This document shows, one piece after another, positions 9,213-18,466 of a stretch of DNA of 64,000 bases; positions within the stretch are counted from its first letter, which is position 1; each line of letters begins with the position of its first letter. The stretch is taken from NCBI GenBank assembly GCA_900539115.1, contig UQAQ01000006.1:1-64000 (forward strand), written 5' to 3'. The notes beneath the pieces are model-generated. The model ran no database searches, had not been told where the DNA came from, and saw only the letters and a list, made by a program, of their open reading frames with translations. Made by a program: the position numbers and the translations under genes. This stretch comes from an uncultured Roseburia sp. (GTDB taxonomy: Bacteria > Bacillota > Clostridia > Lachnospirales > Lachnospiraceae).

Positions 9213-10613
9213 TTAAATATTTATAATTCCCAATGACTGAAGCAGCAGGAACAGTAGAAGCAGTGGTGCCACAAAACGCATCATAACAACGTACAATCCC
9301 TTTCTGCTGAACTTATATTCTCCATTTCCGGTTACTTCATTGATGATGACATCCGGTTTCACGACCCATCCAATCAGGATACAGGTAAGTATGGCTACCG
9401 ATGGCATCAGAATATTGTTACTGATATAATCCATAATATCTAAAATCTGTGCTACACTTCCATTTGGCAGTGGCAGTTCAAAGTAAAGCAGATTGTAACC
9501 AAGACAGACGATGATTCCTCCAATCAACGCATAAATCGTTACAATAATTCCACCTTTTTTCCGGCTCCAATGGAACTTGTCCATCATACTTGACACGATA
9601 GCTTCCATGACGGATACGGAAGAGGTCACTGCGGCAAAAAGAACCATCAAAAAGAACGCAATCCCGATAGCGATGCCGACACCGCCCATCTGGTCAAATA
9701 CTTTCGGAAGGGAAACAAACATCAGTCCCGGTCCGCCGGACATCCCTTCAATCCCCATAAATACATAGATTGCCGGTACGATCATAAGGCCCGCAAGAAG
9801 TGCCACCACGGTATCAAAAATCTCAATCTGGTTGATGGATTTCATCAGATTTACACCTTTTGGCACATACGAACCATAAGCGACCATAATTCCCATCGCT
9901 ACACTGATGGAGAAGAACAGCTGCCCCATCGCATCCATAATGATCACAACCCAGTCTTTGAACGTCATTCCGCTGACATCCGGAACGAGATATACTTTTA
10001 AACCGTCAAGTCCGGTTCGGGTAACCCCATTCGCATCCGTGAATTTTATCGTCAGCGAATAGACGGAAATTCCAATGATAAGTACCAATAAGATCGGCAT
10101 GATAAATTTGCTGGCTTTTTCAATTCCTTTATCCACACCGCAAAGCACGACTGCCGCTGTCGCTCCTAAGAATATCATCATAAAGAAAATCGGTGCATAC
10201 TGCGATGTAATAAAGTTGTTAAAGAAACTATCCTGCGCCGCATTATGCGCTTTGGCTGTCGCAAATACAGTGAAATATTTGACAACCCATCCACCAATCA
10301 CACAGTAATACGGCAAAATGATCGTCGGTACCAGGCAGGCAAGTACGCCTAATTTTCCCCATTTTGGATGAACGGCTGCATACGCGGTAAGCGGACTCTG
10401 CTTGGTCTTTCGCCCTATCGCGATCTCGGTTGTAAGAAGCGCAAATCCAAATGTCAATGCCAGTATGATGTAGCAGATAATAAACACGCCACCGTGATTT
10501 TTCGCTGCAAGATACGGAAATCTCCAAATATTTCCAAGTCCAACGGCACTCCCTGCTGCCGCCAGTACAAATCCCAGTGTCCCTGTAAAACTCCCTCGTT
10601 TTTTCTTTTCCAT
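9213..10613 (-). CDS. Neurotransmitter:sodium symporter family (LeuT-fold) transporter
   Basis: Sodium-coupled importer of amino acids or related compounds in the cytoplasmic membrane. The 466 residues give about eleven or twelve hydrophobic segments. The family signature GSAVGLGNIWRFPY at 21-34 forms the unwound TM1 that binds sodium and substrate in LeuT. The substrate cannot be read from sequence; bacterial members commonly move tryptophan, tyrosine, leucine or alanine. The gene stands alone between nrdD and its own terminator. No regulatory RNA is visible upstream in the 68-nt gap. Confidence 0.93.
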   Translation of the reverse strand: MEKKKRGSFTGTLGFVLAAAGSAVGLGNIWRFPYLAAKNHGGVFIICYIILALTFGFALLTTEIAIGRKTKQSPLTAYAAVHPKWGKLGVLACLVPTIILPYYCVIGGWVVKYFTVFATAKAHNAAQDSFFNNFITSQYAPIFFMMIFLGATAAVVLCGVDKGIEKASKFIMPILLVLIIGISVYSLTIKFTDANGVTRTGLDGLKVYLVPDVSGMTFKDWVVIIMDAMGQLFFSISVAMGIMVAYGSYVPKGVNLMKSINQIEIFDTVVALLAGLMIVPAIYVFMGIEGMSGGPGLMFVSLPKVFDQMGGVGIAIGIAFFLMVLFAAVTSSVSVMEAIVSSMMDKFHWSRKKGGIIVTIYALIGGIIVCLGYNLLYFELPLPNGSVAQILDIMDYISNNILMPSVAILTCILIGWVVKPDVIINEVTGNGEYKFSRKGLYVVMMRFVAPLLLLFLLLQSLGIINI

Positions 10614-10681
10614 AAAGTCCTCCTGTCAGTGCGTTGATATCTTCTATGATAATGGATTATGGATTATAACGCAAGAGTTTT

Positions 10682-12859
10682 TTACAAATGTAATACCCGG
10701 TCTTTGATTTCCTGGGTTCTGCCCTGATTCCAGAACTGCGTCCCGATGTAGCCGCAGGTGCGTCGGGCGACGAACAGGGTGTCGGTGTCGCGGTTACCGC
10801 AATTTGGGCATTCCCAGACAAGTTTTCCTTTTTCATCGGTTTTTATCTGAATCTCGCCGTCGTATCCGCAGGCCTCGCAGAAATCGCTTTTCGTATTGAG
10901 TTCCGCGTACATGATATTTTCGTATATATGCCGCATTACCGCAAGTACCGCCGGTATGTTGTGCTGCATATTCGGCACTTCCACATAGCTGATGGCACCG
11001 CCGGGCGACAGTTTCTGAAATTCCGATTCAAACGTCAGTTTATCAAACGCATTGATCGGCTCGGTCACGTGAATATGGTAACTATTGGTAATATAGTTTT
11101 TATCCGTCACGCCTTTGATCCGTCCAAACCGCTTTTGCAGGCATTTGGCAAATTTGTAGGTCGTTGATTCCATCGGTGTGCCGTAAACCGAATAGCTGAT
11201 ATTTTCAGCAGCCTTCCATTCGGCACATTTGTCGTTTAATTTCTGCATGACTGCCAGTGCAAAATCATGTCCTTCTTTTGACGTGTGGCTTTCTCCGGTC
11301 ATTCGCACGCACATTTCGTACAAACCGGCATAGCCGAGGGAAATGGTCGAATAGCCGTTATACAATAGTTTGTCGATCGTCTCTCCTTTTTTCAGGCGTG
11401 CAAGCGCTCCATGCTGCCAAAGAATCGGTGCCACATCGGAAACGGTGCCGAGAAGCCGCTCATGACGACAGCGCAGGGCACGGTGGCAGAGTTCCAGTCG
11501 TTCATCCAATATTTTCCAAAATTTGTCCATGTCGCCATACGACGAGCAAGCCACATCAACGAGATTGATCGTTACGACTCCCTGGTTAAATCTTCCATAA
11601 TATTTATGGCTGCCATCCGGATTCCGCTGGCTGTCTTCCACCGTCAGAAAGGAACGGCAGCCCATGCAGGTGTACACATCCCCCCGTTTTAATTCACGCA
11701 TGACTTTCGCCGAAATGTAGTCCGGAACCATACGTTTTGCCGTGCATTCGGCGGCAAGTTCCGTCAACGCATAATACGGGGAATCTTCCGAAATATTGTC
11801 CTCGTCGAGTACATAGATCAGCTTCGGAAATGCCGGTGTGATCCACACACCTTTTTCATTTTTTACCCCCTGGATCCGCTGCGTCAGCACCTCGCGGATA
11901 AGCAGCGAAAGGTCATACCGCGTCTGGCCTTCCACTTCATCCAGATACATAAACATTGTGACAAACGGTGCCTGTCCATTGCACGTCATCAGTGTAATGA
12001 GCTGGTACTGAATGGTCTGAATCCCGCGCTTGATCTCATCTAAAAGCCGTTTTTCCGTAATTTTCTTTATCTTTTCTTCGTCTTTTTCCAGTTCGTTTTC
12101 CTCAAATTCGGTTTCCACTTCTTTATATATTTTCTTTCGGCTGATGTCCACAAACGGCGCCAGATGAGCAAGGGAAAATGACTGGCCTCCGTACTGGTTG
12201 CTCGCCACCTGCGCTACGATCTGCGTCGTCACATTGCACGCGGTATAGAAAGAATGCGGTTTTTCAATCATTGTCTCGCTGATGACCGTTCCGTTTTGAA
12301 GCATATCTTCGAGATTGATCAGATCGCAGTTATGTTCTTTTTGTGCATAATAATCGGAGTCGTGAAAATGAATGATTCCCTCATTGTGCGCATCTACAAT
12401 TTCTTTCGGCAGCAGCAGGCGCATCGTAAGATCCTTGCTGACCTGTCCTGCCATATAATCGCGCTGCGTCGAATTGATGCTTGCATCTTTGTTGGAATTT
12501 TCCTGATTGACCTCCTCGTTGCTGCACTCAATGAGCGACAAAATCTCTGCATCGGTCGTATTGGCTTTTCTCGCAATCTCACGCTGATAGCGGTAACGCA
12601 CATATTTCTGCGCGATCTCGTATCCGCCCTCTTCCATAATGGCAATTTCTACCAAATCCTGAATCCGCTCTACATTGACGGCATGCGATGCTTTTTCGAT
12701 CCTCTCCACCACTTTTCTTGTCACATCCGCAATCTGTAAAAGCGTCAGTTTCTTATCATCCGTCACCTCATTGTTGGCCTTTTGAATCGCATTGCTGATC
12801 TTTTCCGCATCAAACTCAACTTCTTCACCATTTCGCTTTATTACCCATACACTACCCAT
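10682..12859 (-). CDS. nrdD: Anaerobic ribonucleoside-triphosphate reductase, class III
   Basis: Makes deoxyribonucleotides from NTPs without oxygen using a glycyl radical. The 725-residue protein has an N-terminal ATP-cone (about 4-95) for allosteric control, the ten-stranded barrel, a zinc ribbon (CEACGYDG then WECPNCG), and the C-terminal glycyl-radical motif RRTCGYIG. Its activase NrdG would normally be next door but is absent; the next gene is an NSS symporter. Upstream lie two NrdR-like boxes and a sigma-A promoter. The start ATG at 12859 has GGAGATGACAGG a little further away than ideal. Confidence 0.97.
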   Translation of the reverse strand: MGSVWVIKRNGEEVEFDAEKISNAIQKANNEVTDDKKLTLLQIADVTRKVVERIEKASHAVNVERIQDLVEIAIMEEGGYEIAQKYVRYRYQREIARKANTTDAEILSLIECSNEEVNQENSNKDASINSTQRDYMAGQVSKDLTMRLLLPKEIVDAHNEGIIHFHDSDYYAQKEHNCDLINLEDMLQNGTVISETMIEKPHSFYTACNVTTQIVAQVASNQYGGQSFSLAHLAPFVDISRKKIYKEVETEFEENELEKDEEKIKKITEKRLLDEIKRGIQTIQYQLITLMTCNGQAPFVTMFMYLDEVEGQTRYDLSLLIREVLTQRIQGVKNEKGVWITPAFPKLIYVLDEDNISEDSPYYALTELAAECTAKRMVPDYISAKVMRELKRGDVYTCMGCRSFLTVEDSQRNPDGSHKYYGRFNQGVVTINLVDVACSSYGDMDKFWKILDERLELCHRALRCRHERLLGTVSDVAPILWQHGALARLKKGETIDKLLYNGYSTISLGYAGLYEMCVRMTGESHTSKEGHDFALAVMQKLNDKCAEWKAAENISYSVYGTPMESTTYKFAKCLQKRFGRIKGVTDKNYITNSYHIHVTEPINAFDKLTFESEFQKLSPGGAISYVEVPNMQHNIPAVLAVMRHIYENIMYAELNTKSDFCEACGYDGEIQIKTDEKGKLVWECPNCGNRDTDTLFVARRTCGYIGTQFWNQGRTQEIKDRVLHL

Positions 12860-12959
12860 CGGTGCCTGTCATCTCCTATCTTTTCTTTCTGTTGCACGTT
12901 GGCGGTTTCCTTTTATCGCAACAGACCTCAGGGGACTAACGTCTTTTGCCCCTGATATC

Positions 12960-13006
12960 TGCAAATATATAGTGTTTTGTTTTTATCCAGCCACAACATA
13001 TAGTAT
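12960..13006 (-). promoter_or_regulatory. Pair of NrdR-type operator boxes upstream of nrdD
   Basis: Two 16-nt sites, ATACTATATGTTGTGG (12991-13006) and ACACTATATATTTGCA (12960-12975), resemble the NrdR consensus (acaCwATATaTwGtgt). They are 31 bp apart, about three helical turns, as in known NrdR sites. They lie just downstream of the -10 box, a position suited to repression. The second box is the weaker match. Confidence 0.75.
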
Positions 13007-13010
13007 TTAT

Positions 13011-13039
13011 ATCATAGCACTTTCGGGAGGGGATGTAAA
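13011..13039 (-). promoter_or_regulatory. nrdD promoter
   Basis: -35 TTTACA (13034-13039), 17-nt spacer, -10 TATGAT (13011-13016). The transcript would start about 145 nt before the nrdD ATG, running through the NrdR boxes. Confidence 0.75.
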
Positions 13040-13060
13040 GGGGAGATATTTATTATTTTC

Positions 13061-13095
13061 ATGAAAAAGCGCCGGCAGACAACTTCTACCGGCGC
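13061..13095 (-). terminator. Rho-independent terminator of the dnaK operon
   Basis: GC-rich stem GCGCCGGTAG with CTGCCGGCGC (13069-13095), followed by TTTTTC on the minus strand. Confidence 0.9.
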
Positions 13096-13111
13096 ATCAT
13101 TTCTTTTCTCT

Positions 13112-14221
13112 TTATTTTCTTTTCAATTTTTTCCCTGATTTTCCGTCAAAGGTTTCTTCTAACTGCTGTAACAGTTTTTTCTGCTCTTTCGTAACGGATG
13201 TCGGAACATCGACAACGAAGTCCACATAATGGTTACCGCGCAGTTTTTTGTTACGCAGGGAAGGTACGCCTTTGCCGCGCAGACGCATACGCGTTCCGGT
13301 CTGGGTACCCGGTTTGATCGTACATGCCACTTCTCCGTCAATGGTTTTTACCGTTACTTCGCCACCGAGTACGGCTTTCGGGTAAGAAATCTTCACTTCG
13401 GAATACAAGTCGTAGTCATGACGTTCAAATTCCTCATGCGGCTGTACATATACTTCTACAAGAAGGTCGCCGCGTGCTCCGCCGTTGGTGCCCGGCTCAC
13501 CCTTTCCACGGATACGTACACTCTGTCCATGGTCGATTCCTGCCGGGATTGAAACCTGAATTTTCTTTTTGCTTGCAATGTAACCGGTTCCGTGGCAGTC
13601 GGAACATTTGTCCTTGACCACTTTTCCGGTACCATGACAATGTGGACATGTGGATACATTCTGTACCATACCAAATAAGGATTTCTGGGATGTCACCACC
13701 TGACCTTTACCACCGCAGGTAGCACAGGTTTCCGGTGAAGTTCCCGGTTTGGCTCCGGTTCCGTGACAGGTCTGGCATTCGTCTTTCAATGTCAGTTCCA
13801 GTTCTTTTTCTACGCCAAAGCAGGCCTCTTCCAATGTGATGCGGACCTGCGCGCGGATGTTCGCACCTCTTGTCGGTGCATTGGGATCACGTCTTCTGGC
13901 TCCGCCGCCAAAGAAGTCGCCGAATATGTCGCCAAAAATATCGCCCATATCCATACCGGAAAAGTCGAAGCCGCCGGCTCCGCCAGCACCATTTTCAAAC
14001 GCAGAGTGACCAAATTGATCATACTGACGTCTCTTATCCGGGTCGCTCAATACGGCATACGCTTCGGATGCTTCTTTAAATTTTGCTTCGGCATCTTTAT
14101 CGCCGGGATTTGTATCAGGGTGATATTTTTTTGCCAATTTTCTATAGGCACGTTTCAGGGTAGCATCATCGGCATTGCGGTCTACCCCTAATACCTCATA
14201 ATAATCACGCTTATCAGCCAT
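13112..14221 (-). CDS. dnaJ: Chaperone DnaJ (Hsp40)
   Basis: Co-chaperone that delivers substrates to DnaK and stimulates its ATPase. The 369 residues comprise a J domain (1-70, HPD at 34-36), a Gly/Phe-rich linker to about 115, four zinc-binding repeats (CQTCHGTG, CATCGGKG, CPHCHGTG, CSDCHGTG), and the C-terminal substrate-binding region. The start MADKRDYYEVLG is preceded by GGAGG 8 nt upstream; an in-frame ATG at 14242 lacks this. It is last in the hrcA-grpE-dnaK-dnaJ operon. Confidence 0.98.
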   Translation of the reverse strand: MADKRDYYEVLGVDRNADDATLKRAYRKLAKKYHPDTNPGDKDAEAKFKEASEAYAVLSDPDKRRQYDQFGHSAFENGAGGAGGFDFSGMDMGDIFGDIFGDFFGGGARRRDPNAPTRGANIRAQVRITLEEACFGVEKELELTLKDECQTCHGTGAKPGTSPETCATCGGKGQVVTSQKSLFGMVQNVSTCPHCHGTGKVVKDKCSDCHGTGYIASKKKIQVSIPAGIDHGQSVRIRGKGEPGTNGGARGDLLVEVYVQPHEEFERHDYDLYSEVKISYPKAVLGGEVTVKTIDGEVACTIKPGTQTGTRMRLRGKGVPSLRNKKLRGNHYVDFVVDVPTSVTKEQKKLLQQLEETFDGKSGKKLKRK

Positions 14222-14312
14222 TTTTATCCTCCATTCACTCACTCTTCGTTATAACCGACAGTACGACCCGCACCAGAGTACGAGCCGTAACATCGGAATC
14301 TATCAAGGTTGA

Positions 14313-16193
14313 TTACAGTTCTCTGAAATCTCCATCGACAACGTCGTCTCCGCCGTTATCTGCTGTCTGCTGTCCTGCTGCTCCCATGTCCGGACCAGCT
14401 GCACCCTGAGCGCCGCCAGCTGCCTGCTGTGCCTGCTCATACATCTTAGCAAATACTTGCTGTGAGTTTGTCATCAAGGATTCTTTTGCTGCTTTCAATT
14501 CTTCGATATCAGCATCTGTCATAGACTCTGGCTGTGTTCTCTCAAGAATTGCTTTTACTTTGTCAATCTCAGCCTGAACTTTTTCTTTCTCTGAAGCATC
14601 TACTTTGTCACCCACTTCATTGAGTGCTTTCTCTGTCTGGAATACCATGCTGTCTGCTTCGTTGCGGGTATCGATGCCCTCTTTGCGTTTCTTATCCTGA
14701 GCTTCGAACTCAGCGGCTTCTTTGACTGCTTTATCGATATCATCATCGGACAGGTTGGATCCTGCTGTGATGGTAATGTGCTGCTCTTTTCCTGTTCCAA
14801 GGTCTTTTGCAGATACATTTACGATACCATTGGCATCGATATCAAAGGTAACCTCGATCTGAGGTACTCCACGCATTGCCGGTGGAATGCCATCCAGACG
14901 GAACTGTCCAAGAGATTTATTGTCGCGGGCAAACTGTCTTTCACCCTGTACTACGTTGATGTCTACTGCGGTCTGATTATCGGCTGCGGTAGAGAAGATC
15001 TGGCTCTTCTTCGTAGGAATTGTTGTATTTCTTTCGATCAATTTGGTAGCTACACCGCCCATTGTCTCGATAGCAAGAGAAAGTGGGGTAACATCCAGAA
15101 GAAGGATATCGCCGGCACCGGTATCTCCGGCAAGTTTACCACCCTGAATGGAAGCACCCAATGCTACACACTCATCCGGGTTCAAAGATTTATTTGGCTC
15201 ATGTCCTGTCAACTGTTTTACTTTGTCCTGTACGGCCGGGATACGTGTGGAACCACCAACCAAAAGAACTTTGCTAAGTTCAGAAGCAGTAATTCCGGCA
15301 TCTTTCAATGCATTGTTTACAGGAGTGGCAGTTCTCTCTACCAAATCTGCTGTCAATTCATCGAATTTTGCACGTGCCAGGTTCATATCAAAATGTTTTG
15401 GTCCTTCCTGTGTTGCTGTGATAAATGGAAGGTTGATATTTGTCGTTGTTGCGGAAGAAAGCTCTTTCTTTGCTTTCTCAGCAGCTTCTTTCAAACGCTG
15501 CATTGCCATCTTATCACCGGAAAGGTCAATGCCTTCTGTTTTCTTAAATTCGCTTACCATGTAATCGCAGAGTTTGTTATCGAAGTCATCACCACCAAGA
15601 CGGTTATCTCCGGATGTTGACAATACTTCGATGACACCGTCACCGATCTCGATAATGGATACATCGAATGTACCACCGCCAAGGTCGTATACCATGATCT
15701 TCTGCTCGCCTTCGTTGTCAAGACCATAAGCAAGTGCGGCTGCGGTAGGCTCGTTGATGATACGTTTTACATCAAGACCTGCGATCTTACCGGCATCTTT
15801 GGTTGCCTGACGCTGTGCATCGTTGAAGTAAGCCGGTACTGTGATAACAGCTTCTGTTACTTTTTCGCCACCAAGATAATTCTCTGCATCGCCTTTCAAT
15901 TTCTGAAGGATCATTGCGGAAATTTCCTGTGGAGAATATTTCTTTCCTTCGATATCGGCACGATAATCGGTACCCATATGTCTTTTAATGGAAGAAATTG
16001 TATTATCTGCATTGGTTACTGCCTGGCGTTTTGCAGGTTCACCGATCAAACGCTCTCCATTTTTTGTAAACGCTACAACAGATGGTGTTGTACGTGCACC
16101 TTCTGCATTTGCGATAACGACTGGTTTTCCACCTTCCATAACAGCTACACAGCTGTTTGTTGTTCCTAAGTCAATTCCAATAATTTTACTCAT
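14313..16193 (-). CDS. dnaK: Molecular chaperone DnaK (Hsp70)
   Basis: ATP-dependent chaperone of the cytoplasm. The 626-residue protein starts MSKIIGIDLGTTNSC, carries the phosphate-2 motif IMVYDLGGGTFDVS, the adenosine motif VLLVGGSTRIPAVQ, then the substrate-binding domain and a Gly/Ala-rich lid tail. TTGGAGGTAATT precedes the chosen ATG at 16193; the frame is open 15 nt further upstream without such a site. It is third in the CIRCE-controlled operon. Confidence 0.99.
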   Translation of the reverse strand: MSKIIGIDLGTTNSCVAVMEGGKPVVIANAEGARTTPSVVAFTKNGERLIGEPAKRQAVTNADNTISSIKRHMGTDYRADIEGKKYSPQEISAMILQKLKGDAENYLGGEKVTEAVITVPAYFNDAQRQATKDAGKIAGLDVKRIINEPTAAALAYGLDNEGEQKIMVYDLGGGTFDVSIIEIGDGVIEVLSTSGDNRLGGDDFDNKLCDYMVSEFKKTEGIDLSGDKMAMQRLKEAAEKAKKELSSATTTNINLPFITATQEGPKHFDMNLARAKFDELTADLVERTATPVNNALKDAGITASELSKVLLVGGSTRIPAVQDKVKQLTGHEPNKSLNPDECVALGASIQGGKLAGDTGAGDILLLDVTPLSLAIETMGGVATKLIERNTTIPTKKSQIFSTAADNQTAVDINVVQGERQFARDNKSLGQFRLDGIPPAMRGVPQIEVTFDIDANGIVNVSAKDLGTGKEQHITITAGSNLSDDDIDKAVKEAAEFEAQDKKRKEGIDTRNEADSMVFQTEKALNEVGDKVDASEKEKVQAEIDKVKAILERTQPESMTDADIEELKAAKESLMTNSQQVFAKMYEQAQQAAGGAQGAAGPDMGAAGQQTADNGGDDVVDGDFREL

Positions 16194-16219
16194 AATAATT
16201 ACCTCCAAAATAAATTCTG

Positions 16220-16810
16220 TTAGTTTACTACCTTAACCATACTGTGTCTCACGACGCTGTCTTTATACATATAGCCTTTCTGAAATTCTTCAGAAATGAT
16301 GTTTGCCTCTTTGGTCTCATCTTCGTCATGCATTACCGCATTGTGAAGATTTGGATCAAATTCTTTTCCGACGGCTTCGATCGGAGTAACTCCAATTTCT
16401 TCAAGTACCGTAGTAAACTGTTTGTATACTGCTTCCATTCCTTTTACGAAGGCATTGTCTTTTTCCTCTTCCGGAACTGCTGCCAAGCCTCGTTCAAAAT
16501 TATCTACGATAGGAAGAACTTTTTCCACAACATTTTTGGCACCCATGTCAAATTTTGCTGCTTTTTCTTTTTCGGAACGATTTCTGAAGTTTTCAAACTC
16601 TGCCATATTACGGAGAAGTCTGTCATTTAACTCTTCAATCTTTTCATCCTTCTTATCTTTCTTTTTGGATTTTTTCTTTTCTTTTTTTTCTTCCGCCTTT
16701 GCCGGCGTTTCCTCTACGGTTTGTTCCTGCGCCTGTGTCTCTTTGGCTACAGTTTCTTTTTCGGTTTCCGGCGTTTCCGCCTGCTCGGCTTTCTTTGTCT
16801 CTTCTGCCAT
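16220..16810 (-). CDS. grpE: Nucleotide exchange factor GrpE
   Basis: Releases ADP from DnaK. The 196 residues start with a long charged, low-complexity region (Glu/Lys/Thr-rich, about 1-65). Then come the coiled-coil dimerisation helix (LLRNMAEFENFRNRSEKE) and the small beta domain ending in the DSVVRHSMVKVV motif typical of GrpE. It lies between hrcA and dnaK in the heat-shock operon. Confidence 0.97.
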   Translation of the reverse strand: MAEETKKAEQAETPETEKETVAKETQAQEQTVEETPAKAEEKKEKKKSKKKDKKDEKIEELNDRLLRNMAEFENFRNRSEKEKAAKFDMGAKNVVEKVLPIVDNFERGLAAVPEEEKDNAFVKGMEAVYKQFTTVLEEIGVTPIEAVGKEFDPNLHNAVMHDEDETKEANIISEEFQKGYMYKDSVVRHSMVKVVN

Positions 16811-16846
16811 TTTGTACCGCCTTTCTCCATCAACTCTGCTTTGTCA

Positions 16847-17878
16847 CTATGTCTTGGATTTAAATATATCATCCAGCTGCTGCATGCAGCTTTCCAATGT
16901 GCCAACAACTTTTTCATAATCCATACGTTTTGGTCCGACAATTCCTATCTTTCCATACACACCTTCTTTGATCTGGTATGTTGCCGTAACCACGGAACAG
17001 TCACGCATGGATGCCACCGGCGATTCCTCGCCGATATATACCTGAATTCCATGTTCTTCCGGATCGGTCGCCTCGTCATTGACCCAGGCTTCCAGTCTCT
17101 GCTTTTCTTCGAACGTGGAAAGGAGATCTACCATCTTTTCCTTATCACTCAATTCCGGATATTTTAAAATGTTCGTCGCCCCGGAAGTATATACCTCCGA
17201 CGTTTCTTCGTCACTCAGCGCTTCTCCGATGCAGTCTAAAATGCTCGAAGCAAGTTCGCCGTATTCACCGGCTTTTTCTTTGATCTGCTGCATGATCGCC
17301 ATATTGATCTCTGTGACATCCAGTCCATTGAGTGCGGCATTGATCATAAAATTCAACTGAGCCAGAACATTGTCCTCAATCGGCGCTGCCAGATTGATAA
17401 ATTTGTTGTTTACATGATTGTTATCCAAAACTACGATTACAAGAATCTGTGAATCGGATATCTGGTTCAATTGTATGAATTTGATCTTCTTGTGTTCATA
17501 ACGAGGTTTGGAAACCATCGTCGTGTAATTGGTATTTTCTGCCAGCAGTTTTGCTACCTGCTGTAAAAGAAGATCAATCTTGTCTGCCTTTTCGATCAAA
17601 ATCCCTTTCGCATCGTCCACTTCTTTTTCTTTGTTGCGAAGCACCGTATCTACGTAAAGCCGATACGCTTTGTCCGAAGGGATTCTTCCTGCTGACGTGT
17701 GAGGCTGTAAAATGTAGCCCATCTCCTCGAGATCTGCCATCTCATTGCGGATCGTCGCAGAACTTAAATTTAAGTCAGTAAACTTGGATACGGTTCGGGA
17801 GCCAACCGGTTCACCACTTTCCATATAGTTGTGAATAATGGCCTCCAAAATCTTTTGTTTTCTTTCATCCAGTTCCAT
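16847..17878 (-). CDS. hrcA: Heat-inducible transcription repressor HrcA
   Basis: Represses the dnaK operon by binding CIRCE; its activity depends on GroEL in studied Firmicutes. The 343 residues have an N-terminal winged helix (VGSRTVSKF, SSATIRNEMADLE, HTSAGRIPSDKAYR) and a C-terminal GAF-like dimerisation and effector region ending IGPKRMDYEKVV. The ATG at 17878 has GGGAG about 8 nt upstream; the frame continues to 17908 into the CIRCE element, which argues against the longer form. First gene of the operon and so autoregulated. Confidence 0.97.
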   Translation of the reverse strand: MELDERKQKILEAIIHNYMESGEPVGSRTVSKFTDLNLSSATIRNEMADLEEMGYILQPHTSAGRIPSDKAYRLYVDTVLRNKEKEVDDAKGILIEKADKIDLLLQQVAKLLAENTNYTTMVSKPRYEHKKIKFIQLNQISDSQILVIVVLDNNHVNNKFINLAAPIEDNVLAQLNFMINAALNGLDVTEINMAIMQQIKEKAGEYGELASSILDCIGEALSDEETSEVYTSGATNILKYPELSDKEKMVDLLSTFEEKQRLEAWVNDEATDPEEHGIQVYIGEESPVASMRDCSVVTATYQIKEGVYGKIGIVGPKRMDYEKVVGTLESCMQQLDDIFKSKT

Positions 17879-17901
17879 ATCATCACTCCCTTTTTGTCTT
17901 G

Positions 17902-17928
17902 TTAGCACTCATCAAGTACGAGTGCTAA
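17902..17928. promoter_or_regulatory. CIRCE operator
   Basis: Perfect consensus: TTAGCACTC (17902-17910), 9-nt spacer, GAGTGCTAA (17920-17928). It is the HrcA binding site and lies between the promoter and the hrcA start codon. Confidence 0.98.
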
Positions 17929-17943
17929 TCATTGACTAAGATA

Positions 17944-17972
17944 AAGATAACACCCTTGCAAGGGTTTGTCAA
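17944..17972 (-). promoter_or_regulatory. Promoter of the hrcA-grpE-dnaK-dnaJ operon
   Basis: -35 TTGACA (17967-17972), 17-nt spacer, -10 TATCTT (17944-17949), immediately upstream of CIRCE. The spacer contains the palindrome CCCTTGCAAGGG. Confidence 0.85.
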
Positions 17973-18014
17973 GGGTGTTTTTTAAAATTTTTTTCTTTTT
18001 TTGTTATAATCTCT

Positions 18015-18159
18015 ATTTGAAATAAGACTGTGATTTCTCTCTTCGGTGCCGCTTGCGCTTAAAGAACACACGTAGCAGTATGCGAGGACTGAAACACGCC
18101 CTCTGCATACTGACGGTGTTCTAAACACCTCATAAAGAAATCACAGTCTCATTTTAAAT
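18015..18159. repeat. Hairpin element, family H copy 1
   Basis: A long imperfect hairpin with 24-nt terminal arms (18015-18038 with 18136-18159, two mismatches). Nested inner stems pair AGAACAC with GTGTTCT and CAGTATGC with GCATACTG. It is homologous to the element at 18336-18463, which lies in inverted orientation. The terminal arms differ between copies at paired positions on both sides, so pairing is conserved while sequence is not. No coding frame is supported. It may be a mobile non-coding element or a structured RNA. Confidence 0.8.
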
Positions 18160-18335
18160 GAAACTACAATATAAAAAACAAAAATTATATAAAAACGTTT
18201 TAGTTGCGAGCCGTGGGAATCGCCTCATGTAAAACACGCATCTTTTCTTTAATCAAACCACACTAAAAAGAATTATTTTTATAAATTAGTGTTCTCTCTT
18301 TTTTATTATAGTAATATTATTGTGGGATTTTAAAT
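18160..18335. other. AT-rich spacer between the two family H elements
   Basis: Very AT-rich sequence apart from a short island (GTTGCGAGCCGTGGG) near 18204. I see no gene, promoter pair or terminator that I would defend. Confidence 0.6.
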
Positions 18336-18463
18336 GAGACTATACTTTCTCTCACAGGCGTTTAGAACACCGTCAGCGCGTAGAGGGCGTATCACAGCCC
18401 TCACGCACTGCTACGTGTGTTCTCCTAAGCGCAAGCGGCGCCGAAGAGAGAAAGTATAGTCTC
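18336..18463. repeat. Hairpin element, family H copy 2 (inverted relative to copy 1)
   Basis: Perfect 18-bp terminal arms (18336-18353 with 18446-18463) enclose inner stems AGAACAC/GTGTTCT, CAGTGCGT/ACGCGCTG and GAGGGC/GCCCTC. It begins 4 bp after the cvpA stop codon in cvpA's reading direction, so it may also act as a transcript end or stabiliser for that gene. Compared with copy 1, the arm centre changes from GTGAT to ATACT with the complementary change in the other arm. Confidence 0.8.
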
Positions 18464-18466
18464 GCA

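Noticed and set aside
13112..14242. Longer starts for dnaJ, dnaK, hrcA, nfo, nfnA and the chemoreceptor
   Set aside because: In each case a strong ribosome binding site lies directly before an internal start that matches the family N-terminus.
14778..15620. A 280-codon plus-strand frame
   Set aside because: Antisense to dnaK, Cys/Phe-rich, with no start signal.
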